Source: JAWKJY01 sp041393535 (GTDB lineage: Bacteria > Actinomycetota > Thermoleophilia > Gaiellales > Gaiellaceae). Taken from it: a DNA stretch of 64,000 nt. Position numbers and translations under genes: made by a program. The stretch's first letter is position 1; each line of letters starts with the position of its first letter. Positions 18,132 through 24,690 of the stretch are shown piece after piece. The notes below the pieces were generated by a model. It saw only the letters and a list, made by a program, of their open reading frames with translations. It did not search any database and was not told where the DNA came from. Location: positions 62,001-126,000 of the forward strand of contig JAWKJY010000006.1 of NCBI GenBank assembly GCA_041393535.1, written 5' to 3'.

Positions 18132-18890
18132 CTACCGGGACCAGGGGAGGCGCCGCCGGCGCCGCTCGACCTCGGGGCGGGGCGGCAGGCGCGTCCCGGA
18201 GAGGATCGCGCGCGGGACGTCCTCGACCAGCCAGCGCGCGAGCGTGTCGTCCCCGACGGCGCCGACGGCCGACGCGAGCCCCGCCTCGCGGACCTCGGGG
18301 GCGTGGGCGTCCGAGGCGAGCAGGTGCGCGAGGCCCTGGTCGAGCAGCGCCAGCGCGGCGGCGCGGGGGCGCTTGCCGAGCCGCCCGTCAAGCGAGGCCG
18401 CCGTCAGCTGGACGAGCACGCCGCGCGCGACGAGCGGCGCGAGCCGGTCGGGCCGCTCCTGCACCGCCTGGTTGCGCTCGGGGTGGGCCAGGACGACCGT
18501 GAAGCCGCGGGCCATGGCCCCGTCGACGACGGTCTGCACGTCCACGCCGAGGCCGAGCGAGGGCGACTCGACGAGCAGGACGCGCGGGTTGCCGCCGAGG
18601 CCGTAGCGCGCGAGCGCGTCGGCGTCGAGCCGGTGGACGAACTCGAGGTCGAGCTCACCGCCGGGAAGGAGCTGGAGCGGGATCCCCTCGGCGGCGAGGG
18701 CCGCGCGGACGGTCTCGACCCCGGCGAGCATGGCGTCGGCGCTCGTCGGGTAGTCGGCGCGCACGTGCGGCGTCGCGGCGAGGACGCGCACGCCCGAGGC
18801 GACCGCGGCGCGGGCGAGCGCGACGGCCTCGTCGAGCGTCCGGACGCCGTCGTCGAGGCCCGGCAGGACGTGCGAGTGGAGGTCGATCAC
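18132..18890 (-). CDS. PHP-domain phosphatase, CpsB/YwqE-type (tyrosine-protein phosphatase)
   Basis: 252 residues from a GTG. Metal-binding PHP motifs are visible: IDLHSHVLPGLDDGVRTLDE, AATPHVRADYPTSADAMLA, VLAHPERNQAVQERPDRLAP and LASDAHAPEVREAGLASAV. Proteins of this type dephosphorylate bacterial tyrosine kinases that control capsule and exopolysaccharide export. Here it diverges from a sugar-nucleotide epimerase, which supports a surface-polysaccharide role. No kinase gene is in the window. Confidence 0.8.
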   Translation of the reverse strand: MIDLHSHVLPGLDDGVRTLDEAVALARAAVASGVRVLAATPHVRADYPTSADAMLAGVETVRAALAAEGIPLQLLPGGELDLEFVHRLDADALARYGLGGNPRVLLVESPSLGLGVDVQTVVDGAMARGFTVVLAHPERNQAVQERPDRLAPLVARGVLVQLTAASLDGRLGKRPRAAALALLDQGLAHLLASDAHAPEVREAGLASAVGAVGDDTLARWLVEDVPRAILSGTRLPPRPEVERRRRRLPWSR

Positions 18891-18897
18891 CCGCCGG

Positions 18898-18903
18898 AGC
18901 GTA
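18898..18903 (-). promoter_or_regulatory. -10 box TACGCT of the PHP phosphatase gene
   Basis: TACGCT on the minus strand, 7 nt before the GTG at 18890, with no ribosome site. Confidence 0.4.
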
Positions 18904-18962
18904 GCGCGGTCGACCGCGTCCGCCCGCTGCGCCGACCCGACCTGTCCAGCGGAGCCCACGGG

Positions 18963-18968
18963 TATCGT
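18963..18968 (+). promoter_or_regulatory. -10 box TATCGT of the epimerase gene
   Basis: TATCGT, 7 nt before the GTG at 18976. The two divergent leaderless-type promoters lie only 60 bp apart. Confidence 0.4.
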
Positions 18969-18975
18969 TGCCGCC

Positions 18976-19905
18976 GTGACAGCATCCGACGCACGCCGCG
19001 CCCTCGTCACGGGCGGCGCCGGCTTCATCGGCTCCCACGTCGTCGACCGGCTCGTCGAGCGCGGCTACGAGGTGGTCGTCGTCGACGACCTCTCGAAGGG
19101 CACGCGCGAGAACGTGAACGCCGCGGCGCGCCTGGTCGAGCAGGACATCGTCGACGGGCCGGCGCTCTGCGCGCTGGCCGAGGAGGCGCGCCCCGCCGTG
19201 ATCTGCCACCTCGCCGCGCAGGCGAGCGTGACGTTCTCCGTGCGGGAGCCCGACCACGACCTGAAGGTGAACGTGCTCGGGACGCTGAACGTGCTCGAGG
19301 CCGCCCGCGCGGTCGGTGCGCCCGTCGTCTTCGCGTCGACCGGCGGCGCGCTCTACGGCGACGGGGCGCCGCTCCCGACCGGCGAGGGCTTCGCGCCCGA
19401 GCCGCTCTCGCCGTACGGCGCCGCCAAGCTCGCGGGCGAGGCGTACGTCCTCACCTGGAGCCGCCTGCACGAGATGCCGCACGTCGTCCTGCGGCTCGGC
19501 AACGTCTACGGCCCGCGCCAGAACTCCGAGGGCGAGGCCGGCGTGGTCGCGATCTTCAGCGGTCGGCTGCTCGCCGGCGAAACGCCGGTCGTCTACGGCG
19601 ACGGCCTCCAGACGCGCGACTACGTCCACGTCCGCGACGTCGCGCGCGCGTTCGTGCTCGCCGCGGAGGGCGGCGTCCCCGGCGTCTTCAACGTCGGCAC
19701 CGGCCGCGAGACGAACGTGCTCGAGCTCCTCGACGGCCTCACCCGCGCCGCCGGCGTCGAGGTCGAGGCGCGGCACGAGCCGATGCGGGCCGGGGAGCTG
19801 CGCCGCAGCTGCCTCGACGCGAGCAGGATCGCGGGCGCACTCGACTGGCGGGCCGAGGTCGGGATCGGCGAGGGCCTCGCCGAGACGCTCGACTCGTACC
19901 GCTGA
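18976..19905 (+). CDS. NAD-dependent epimerase/dehydratase (UDP-glucose 4-epimerase-like)
   Basis: 309 residues, extended SDR. The NAD motif is ALVTGGAGFIGSHVVDRLV at the N-terminus, followed by VVDDLSKGTRENVNAAARL and CHLAAQASVTFSVREPDHDL. The catalytic Ser/Thr region is FASTGGALYGDG and the Tyr-Lys pair sits in SPYGAAKLAGEAYV. It also carries RLGNVYGPRQNSEGEAGVVA and YGDGLQTRDYVHVRDVARAF. This closely resembles GalE/WbpP-like epimerases that supply sugar nucleotides for surface glycans. Exact sugar unknown. Confidence 0.88.
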   Translation: MTASDARRALVTGGAGFIGSHVVDRLVERGYEVVVVDDLSKGTRENVNAAARLVEQDIVDGPALCALAEEARPAVICHLAAQASVTFSVREPDHDLKVNVLGTLNVLEAARAVGAPVVFASTGGALYGDGAPLPTGEGFAPEPLSPYGAAKLAGEAYVLTWSRLHEMPHVVLRLGNVYGPRQNSEGEAGVVAIFSGRLLAGETPVVYGDGLQTRDYVHVRDVARAFVLAAEGGVPGVFNVGTGRETNVLELLDGLTRAAGVEVEARHEPMRAGELRRSCLDASRIAGALDWRAEVGIGEGLAETLDSYR

Positions 19906-19912
19906 CGGCGCG

Positions 19913-20611
19913 CTAGGCGAGCGGCGTCGCCATCGTGGCGACGAAGGACGCGGGCGTCCGGCCGCGCTCGACCGCGTACCCGTCGTCCTCGAGCACGGAG
20001 CCCGGGGCGAGCGTCCGCCAGCGGCCGCCGGGCCGGGCGGCCACGGTGACCCGCTCGAAGCCGAACGCGTAGCGGTTGCACGCGGGGCGGCCGCCGTCCC
20101 AGGACTCCGCGGTCGCGATCGGGGCGAACGCGCCGCTCGATCCCGGCAGGACGATCGGCTCGCTGACGGGATCGCCGTTCACCCAGACGCGCCAGGTGTC
20201 CGTGCGGCCGCGCATCTCGAGCACGGCGAGCCGCTGCGGCGCGCCCGTGGGGACGTCCGCGGCGACCTCGACGTAGCGGGGGCGCTCGCCCGGCAAGGTC
20301 ACCTCGTAGTAGATCCGGGCCGTCGTTCCCGGGAAGGCAGCGAGGCCGACCTGGAGCCACATGTCGGTGCCGTCCGGCCCGAGCCCGACGCCGCCGATGC
20401 CGACCCACGCGCCGATGTGGCCGCTCTCGACCTCGGGCGCCGCGAGCGCCGTCAGCGTCGCGCCGACCCCGTGCCCGCGGGCCGCGCTGAACACGCCCGC
20501 GTACGAGTAGCCCGACGGGCCGCAGGCCGCAGCGCCGGCCGCCGCCGCGGTGCCGAACGTCGCGGCGAGCGCCGTCGCCGCGACCGCGATCGCTCTCCCG
20601 ATCCGCCGCAT
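19913..20611 (-). CDS. secreted protein of unknown function
   Basis: 232 residues with a clear signal peptide (MRRIGRAIAVAATALAATFG, cleavage near AAAAGAA). The mature part is beta-rich: CGPSGYSYAGVFSAARGHGV, HIGAWVGIGGVGLGPDGTDM, YYEVTLPGERPRYVEVAADV, DTWRVWVNGDPVSEPIVLPG and ESWDGGRPACNRYAFGFE. The concanavalin-like look (WVGIGG, WLQVGL) suggests a carbohydrate-binding or lectin-like fold, but I do not recognise a named family. Its leader coincides with the strongly structured region 20635-20794. Confidence 0.6.
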   Translation of the reverse strand: MRRIGRAIAVAATALAATFGTAAAAGAAACGPSGYSYAGVFSAARGHGVGATLTALAAPEVESGHIGAWVGIGGVGLGPDGTDMWLQVGLAAFPGTTARIYYEVTLPGERPRYVEVAADVPTGAPQRLAVLEMRGRTDTWRVWVNGDPVSEPIVLPGSSGAFAPIATAESWDGGRPACNRYAFGFERVTVAARPGGRWRTLAPGSVLEDDGYAVERGRTPASFVATMATPLA

Positions 20612-20634
20612 CCGAACCCTTCCCGAGTGCTTCT

Positions 20635-20794
20635 CTCCGCCGCCTCGCCGCGGGGGCGGCGGAGCGGTTCCGAGACCTGCATCGGTGGGCCGGACGGGCG
20701 CCGGGACACGCCCCGGAGGGTCTCGGGGTCGCACGATCCGGTGAGGATCCCGACGCCCTTTCGTGCATCGACAGGTGCCCCCTTCGGCGGGCAC
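20635..20794. other. highly structured divergent intergenic region, candidate structured RNA or leader
   Basis: Four strong inverted repeats follow one another. H1 20635-20664 has arms CTCCGCCGCC and GGCGGCGGAG. H2 20670-20726 is closed by CCGAGACC and GGTCTCGG with an inner GGGCG/CGCCC hairpin. H3 20731-20766 is closed by GCACGA and TCGTGC with inner GATCC-ggtga-GGATC. H4 20775-20794 has arms GTGCCC and GGGCAC around a loop containing TTCG. Read on the minus strand this would be the 5' leader of the secreted protein, ending in GGGAAGGG 4 nt before its ATG. Read on the plus strand it would precede the VpsJ-like gene. I could not match it to a known riboswitch class. Confidence 0.4.
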
Positions 20795-20835
20795 GATCCG
20801 CGTGCAGCGACGGGACGACGAGGAGCCGACGAGCG

Positions 20836-21912
20836 ATGGGGCAGGCGCAGCAGGATCGAGGCCGGGTGGCGATGACGATCGAGGCGGCGCGTGCGAGCGT
20901 CGAGCGCCTGTCCGTCAGGGCCGTCCCACTCGCCGGAGCCCCGGACGCCGCGCTCGCCCGCCCGCTCTCGACGCAGGCCCTCGCCCACCTCGTCGCGGGC
21001 CACGCCCGGCTGGGCTCCCTGCCCGACGGCGACGCCCACGCCGCCCGGGCGCTGCTGCTCGCGAGCGCGCTGGTCGAGCGCGCGACGCCGGTCGGCGGCG
21101 GCCTCGGCTGGGGCTACGACGCGGACGTCGACACCCCCTTCGGCCGCTTCGCGGGCGGGCGCCCGAACGCGCTCGCGACCGCGCACGCGGCGCACGCGCT
21201 GCTCGACGCGGCCACGCTCGCGCGCCGCCCCGACCTCGCCGAGGCGCCGCGCCTCGCGCTCGCGTGGGCGTGCGCCGACCTGCTCGTCGAGCACCGGGGC
21301 GAGCGGCTGTTCGTGCCGACGCCCGAGTCGTCGCGGCCGATCCACTCCGTCAACCTGCTCCTCGCCTCGCTCGCCGCGCGCTGCGCCGACTGGGCGAGCG
21401 ACGCCTGGCGGGCCGGCGAGGACGCCTACGCGTACTCGCTCGCGCGGCAGCGCTCGGACGGGAGCTGGCCCTGCGGCGAGACGCACGAGCTCCGCGCGGT
21501 CGACGCCGTCCACCTCGCGCGCATCCTCGAGAGCCTCGCGGTCTGGGAGGAGCGGACGGGCGACGCGGACGTGGCCGTCGCGCTCACGGCGGCGACGGCG
21601 GCCCTCCTCGCGCGGCTCGGCCCGCTCGAGCGGGAGCCGCGCCGGCCCGTCGAGGAGTCCAGGCGCCTGGCGATCGTGGCGGCGGGGCTCGCGGCGGCGG
21701 CGCACGTGGACGACCGCGCCCTGCCCACCGCGGGCCGCCTGCTCGACCGCGCGCTCGCGAGCGGCGAGCGCCGCGCCGTGCGCGCGCTGCGCGCGCGCCG
21801 CGAGGCCCCGGCCGGGTCCCGGATGGACGACGGCATCGCGCTCGTCGCCCTCGCCGGCTACCTGACGGCGATCGGCCGCACGAGCGCCGAGCCCGCCGCC
21901 GACGTGGGCTAG
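20836..21912 (+). CDS. VpsJ-like alpha/alpha-toroid protein, polysaccharide-related
   Basis: 358 residues from the ATG at 20836; a GTG/ATG 10-12 codons later is an alternative. It is almost entirely helical. The stretch YAYSLARQRSDGSWPCGETH followed by AVDAVHLARILESLAVWEER resembles the DGSWpYg...vDxfHtgfiLesL pattern of VpsJ-type polysaccharide proteins, which share an (alpha/alpha)6 toroid with glycosidases and prenyltransferase-like folds. LLLASLAARCADWASDAW and GGGLGWGYDADVDTPFGRFA also fit. Its neighbours (PHP phosphatase, epimerase) support a surface-glycan role. The catalytic role is unknown. Confidence 0.5.
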   Translation: MGQAQQDRGRVAMTIEAARASVERLSVRAVPLAGAPDAALARPLSTQALAHLVAGHARLGSLPDGDAHAARALLLASALVERATPVGGGLGWGYDADVDTPFGRFAGGRPNALATAHAAHALLDAATLARRPDLAEAPRLALAWACADLLVEHRGERLFVPTPESSRPIHSVNLLLASLAARCADWASDAWRAGEDAYAYSLARQRSDGSWPCGETHELRAVDAVHLARILESLAVWEERTGDADVAVALTAATAALLARLGPLEREPRRPVEESRRLAIVAAGLAAAAHVDDRALPTAGRLLDRALASGERRAVRALRARREAPAGSRMDDGIALVALAGYLTAIGRTSAEPAADVG

Positions 21913-22029
21913 ATCGAGCGGCGGCGGTCGAGGCCGACGTCGCTCCGGGATCCCGTCGCTCTTCCCCGCCGCCATCCGCAGCTCGCCGCGCGCCGCTCGT
22001 CCCTCCGGGACGCCGGTCGGTCGGGCGGG

Positions 22030-22035
22030 TAGCCT
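22030..22035 (+). promoter_or_regulatory. -10 box TAGCCT, leaderless-type promoter of the FrnE-like gene
   Basis: TAGCCT, 6 nt before the ATG at 22042. It marks this ATG, rather than the downstream ATG at 22225, as the real start and shows the region before the UGA is meant to be transcribed. Confidence 0.5.
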
Positions 22036-22041
22036 TGCGTC

Positions 22042-22680
22042 ATGTCCGAACAGCTCACGGCCCAGCACGACGTCCTCATCTGGAGCGACTACATCTGACC
22101 CTGGTGCTACGTCGGCCTGGAACGGGCCACGTGGCTGGAGCGCCGGTTCGGCGCCAGGATCGAGTGGCTCCCGTTCGACCTCCATCCCGAGTACCCGCCG
22201 GAGGGGATCCCCCGCGCGCAGCTCGTGGCGAAGTACGGCCAGGACACGATGGACCGCGTCAAGGCGGCCGTCGAGGCCTGCGGCTACGTCTACAACGTGC
22301 CCCCCGACGTCGTCCCCAACTCGCACAAGGCGCTCCAGGTGACCGAGCTCGCGCGTGAGCTGGGCCTGCACGAGGAGGTGCACACCCGGCTGATGCACGC
22401 CTACTGGTCAGAGGCGGCGAACATCGGCGAGGAGGACGTGCTGCTCGGCCTCTGCGCCGAGGTCGGTCTCGGCCGCAGCGAGGCCGTCGAGGCGCTCGCG
22501 GCCGGGACGTACGTCGACCGGATCGCCGCGGCCACGCGCGAGGCGAACTCCGTCGGGATCCACGCGATCCCCGCGTTCGTGCTCGACCGCAAGATGCTGC
22601 TGCTCGGCGCCTACCCGCACGAGGCGTTCGAGCAGGCGTTCGACCAGCTCGCGGGGATGGGGGCCGATCCGGCCGGATGA
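22042..22680 (+). CDS. FrnE/DsbA-family oxidoreductase with in-frame UGA at the first active-site cysteine (candidate selenoprotein)
   Basis: 212 residues if UGA at 22096-22098 is read through. Before it: MSEQLTAQHDVLIWSDYI. After it: PWCYVGLERATWLERRFGAR, IEWLPFDLHPEYPPEGIPRA and the conserved end ANSVGIHAIPAFVLDRKM. FrnE-type DsbA proteins read SDYVCPWCYxG here, so UGA falls exactly on Cys19 of the CxxC redox motif, giving UPWC with Cys22 intact. These enzymes exchange thiols and disulfides through a thioredoxin fold with a helical insertion. Length, frame and conservation on both sides of UGA are normal. A SECIS-like hairpin follows at 22106-22135. Alternatives are a TGC-to-TGA sequencing error or a nonsense mutation. 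No selA, selB or selD is in the window. Confidence 0.75.
22106..22135 (+). promoter_or_regulatory. candidate bacterial SECIS element
   Basis: Eleven base pairs: GCTACGT pairs with ACGTGGC (one G-U), then a bulged C at 22113, then GGCC pairs with GGCC. The apical loop is TGGAACG at 22118-22124, or GGAAC if the closing U-G pair forms. UGA lies 19 nt before the loop, inside the 16-37 nt reported for bacterial SECIS elements, and a G occupies loop position 1-2 as required. It lies fully within the coding sequence, as bacterial SECIS elements do. Confidence 0.6.
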
Positions 22681-22997
22681 GCGCGTGGAAGCTCGTCACG
22701 ACGGCGCTCAAGGCGCGGGAGACCTGGCAGCGGCTGCCGCCCGAGCAGCGCGAGCGCCTCGTCGCCGGCGCGACGTCCACGCTGAAGAGCCAGGGGCCCG
22801 TGGTGGCGAAGGCCGCGGCCGACGCCGCCCGGGCCCACGGCCCGACCGTCGCGAGGGCCGCGGCGGGCGCCGCCAGGTCGCACGGGCCGACGCTCGCGCG
22901 GGCCGCGGCCGGGGCGGCGCGGGCAACCGGCGCCGGCCTCGCCCGCGCGCTCGCCGACCGGCTCGAGCAGCGGGACCGGCAGCCGCCGTCCTCCTGA
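22677..22997 (+). CDS. small helical protein with 15-residue repeats
   Basis: 106 residues. The ATG overlaps the preceding TGA (ATGA), so it is co-translated with the FrnE-like gene. The N-terminus (SAWKLVTTALKARETWQRLP) is followed from residue 40 by near-identical 15-mers: GPVVAKAAADAARAH, GPTVARAAAGAARSH, GPTLARAAAGAARAT, then a degenerate GAGLARALADRLEQ. Each unit would form an amphipathic Ala/Arg helix starting at Gly-Pro. No transmembrane segment or signal is seen. The repeats are basic and could bind nucleic acid or membranes; this is a guess. Family not recognised. Confidence 0.6.
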   Translation: MSAWKLVTTALKARETWQRLPPEQRERLVAGATSTLKSQGPVVAKAAADAARAHGPTVARAAAGAARSHGPTLARAAAGAARATGAGLARALADRLEQRDRQPPSS

Positions 22998-23016
22998 CCG
23001 ACGCAGCGCCCCGCCC

Positions 23017-23478
23017 GTGACCGTCCTCGTCGTCGTCCACCTGCTCGCGGCCACGGTCTGGGTCGGCGGCACCGTCGCCCTCGTCTTCACGGCCGTCCCC
23101 GAGCTCCGCAAGCTCCCGATGGAGCTGCGGGTCGAGCGCGTGCGAGGGCTCGGCCGCCGCTGGAAGCCGATCGGCTGGGCGTCGCTGCTGATCCTCGGCG
23201 GCACGGGCGCCGGCCTCGCGTTCGGCTACTGGAACGCGGGCGACCCGGACGTCCTCTTCCGCTCCGAGCCCGGGCACGAGATCCTCGCGAAGATGATCCT
23301 CTACGCCGTGCTGCTGACGACGGCGACGCTCCACGACTTCGTGCTCGGCCCGCGCCTGAACCGGCAGATGCGCGAGGGGCGGCCGGCAACGCTCAAGCGG
23401 CCGATGCAGACGGTCGGCTGGCTGAGCTTCGCCTGCACGATCGCCCTGCCGATCCTCGGCGTCCTGATCGGCCGCTGA
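23017..23478 (+). CDS. CopD-like four-helix membrane protein
   Basis: 153 residues from a GTG. Helix 1 VVHLLAATVWVGGTVALVFT carries the histidine typical of CopD/DUF-type membrane proteins. Helix 2 follows KPIGWASLLILGGTGAGLAF, helix 3 is AKMILYAVLLTTATLHDFVL and helix 4 VGWLSFACTIALPILGVLIG. Such proteins are linked to copper resistance or heme/quinone-linked membrane redox, so it may be functionally tied to the thiol oxidoreductase two genes upstream. That link is inference. Confidence 0.6.
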   Translation: MTVLVVVHLLAATVWVGGTVALVFTAVPELRKLPMELRVERVRGLGRRWKPIGWASLLILGGTGAGLAFGYWNAGDPDVLFRSEPGHEILAKMILYAVLLTTATLHDFVLGPRLNRQMREGRPATLKRPMQTVGWLSFACTIALPILGVLIGR

Positions 23479-23514
23479 GCGGGCGCGCACAGCGGCTGCG
23501 CGCCGTCCGGGCGC

Positions 23515-23520
23515 TACGCT
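23515..23520 (+). promoter_or_regulatory. -10 box TACGCT of the M50 protease gene
   Basis: TACGCT, 8 nt before the ATG at 23529, with no ribosome site between them. Confidence 0.4.
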
Positions 23521-23528
23521 CCGGGCCG

Positions 23529-24650
23529 ATGGACACCAGCATCAGGCTCGGCCGGATCGCCGGGATCGAGGTCGGCGTCAACTGGAGCTGGTTCGCGATC
23601 TTCGCGCTGCTCGTCTGGACGCTCTCCGAGGGGGTCTTCCCCGACCAGAACCCCGGGCTCTCGGAGGGCGCCTACCTCGGGATGGCCGTGGTGGCCACCG
23701 TCTGCTTCTTCACCTCGCTGCTCGCCCACGAGCTGGGGCACGCGATCGTCGCGCGGCGCGAGGGGATGCAGATCGAGGGGATCACGCTGTGGCTCTTCGG
23801 CGGCGTCGCGAAGTTCCGCGGCGGCTTCCCGAGCGCCGGCGCCGAGTTCCGGATCGCGATCGCCGGGCCGCTCGTCTCGCTCGCGATCGGCGTGACGCTG
23901 ATCCTCGTCGCGCTCGCCCACCTGCCCGAGCAGGTCGACGGGGTCGTCTCCTGGCTCGGCTACATCAACCTCTTCCTGCTCGCGTTCAACATGCTGCCGG
24001 CCCTGCCGCTCGACGGAGGCCGCGTGCTGCGCTCGGCGCTCTGGCGCTGGCAGCGCGACTACGCCCGGGCGACGCGCCTCGCCGCGAACGTCGGGCGCGG
24101 CTTCGGCTTCCTCTTCATCGCGGCCGGGATCTTCCTGCTCATCTTCGAGGGCGAGTTCTCCGGCGCCTGGCTGGCGTTCATCGGCTGGTTCCTGCTCCAG
24201 GCGGCCGGCAGCGAGGCGCGCTACGCGCTGACCCGCCAGGCGCTCGCGGGCGTCCGCGTCCGCGACCTGATGAGCCGCGACCCGGCGACCGTCGAGGGCC
24301 GCGCCACGCTGGGCGCCTTCATGGACGGCGTCGCCTGGAGCCGCCGCTTCACCACCTACCCGGTCGTCGACGACGGGCGCGTGCTCGGCCTGCTCGCGTT
24401 CCGCGGCGTCGCCGAGGTGCCGCGCGGCGAGTGGGACGTGCGCACGGTCGAGAGCTGCATGATCCCGCGCGAGCGCGTCCCCGTCGTCCACGAGGACGAC
24501 GAGGCCGAGGCGGCGCTCGGCAAGCTGATGGAGTCGGGCGTCCACCGCGCGTTCGTGCTCGACGGCGAGCGGCTCGTCGGGCTGCTCTCGATCACGGACG
24601 TGCTGCGCGCGCTCGACGTGGCGGCGCCCCGCCGCCCCCGTGCGGCGTGA
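23529..24650 (+). CDS. site-2-protease-family (M50B) zinc metalloprotease with CBS pair
   Basis: 373 residues. Intramembrane protease core: VNWSWFAIFALLVWTLSEGV, the zinc motif HELGH at residues 67-71, and FGGVAKFRGGFPSAGAEFRI. It also carries FNMLPALPLDGGRVLRSALW with the second metal Asp. About six hydrophobic segments come before residue 235. The C-terminal cytosolic part holds two CBS motifs (VRVRDLMSRDPATVEGRATL; VESCMIPRERVPVVHEDDEA, ending LLSITDVLRALDV) that probably sense adenine nucleotides. Typical role: cleavage of membrane-bound substrates such as anti-sigma factors. Substrate unknown. Confidence 0.9.
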   Translation: MDTSIRLGRIAGIEVGVNWSWFAIFALLVWTLSEGVFPDQNPGLSEGAYLGMAVVATVCFFTSLLAHELGHAIVARREGMQIEGITLWLFGGVAKFRGGFPSAGAEFRIAIAGPLVSLAIGVTLILVALAHLPEQVDGVVSWLGYINLFLLAFNMLPALPLDGGRVLRSALWRWQRDYARATRLAANVGRGFGFLFIAAGIFLLIFEGEFSGAWLAFIGWFLLQAAGSEARYALTRQALAGVRVRDLMSRDPATVEGRATLGAFMDGVAWSRRFTTYPVVDDGRVLGLLAFRGVAEVPRGEWDVRTVESCMIPRERVPVVHEDDEAEAALGKLMESGVHRAFVLDGERLVGLLSITDVLRALDVAAPRRPRAA

Positions 24651-24678
24651 GCCCGCGCGCCCGCCGCGGGCCCGCGCG

Positions 24679-24684
24679 TAGACT
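24679..24684 (+). promoter_or_regulatory. -10 box TAGACT, leaderless-type promoter of the thiolase gene
   Basis: TAGACT, 6 nt before the ATG at 24691, with no ribosome site. Confidence 0.5.
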
Positions 24685-24690
24685 GGCCGC

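Noticed and set aside
22225..22680. An independent 151-residue protein starting at the ATG after the UGA
   Set aside because: It would lack the first strand and the redox motif of the DsbA fold, has no ribosome site, and ignores the conserved coding sequence and promoter upstream of the UGA.
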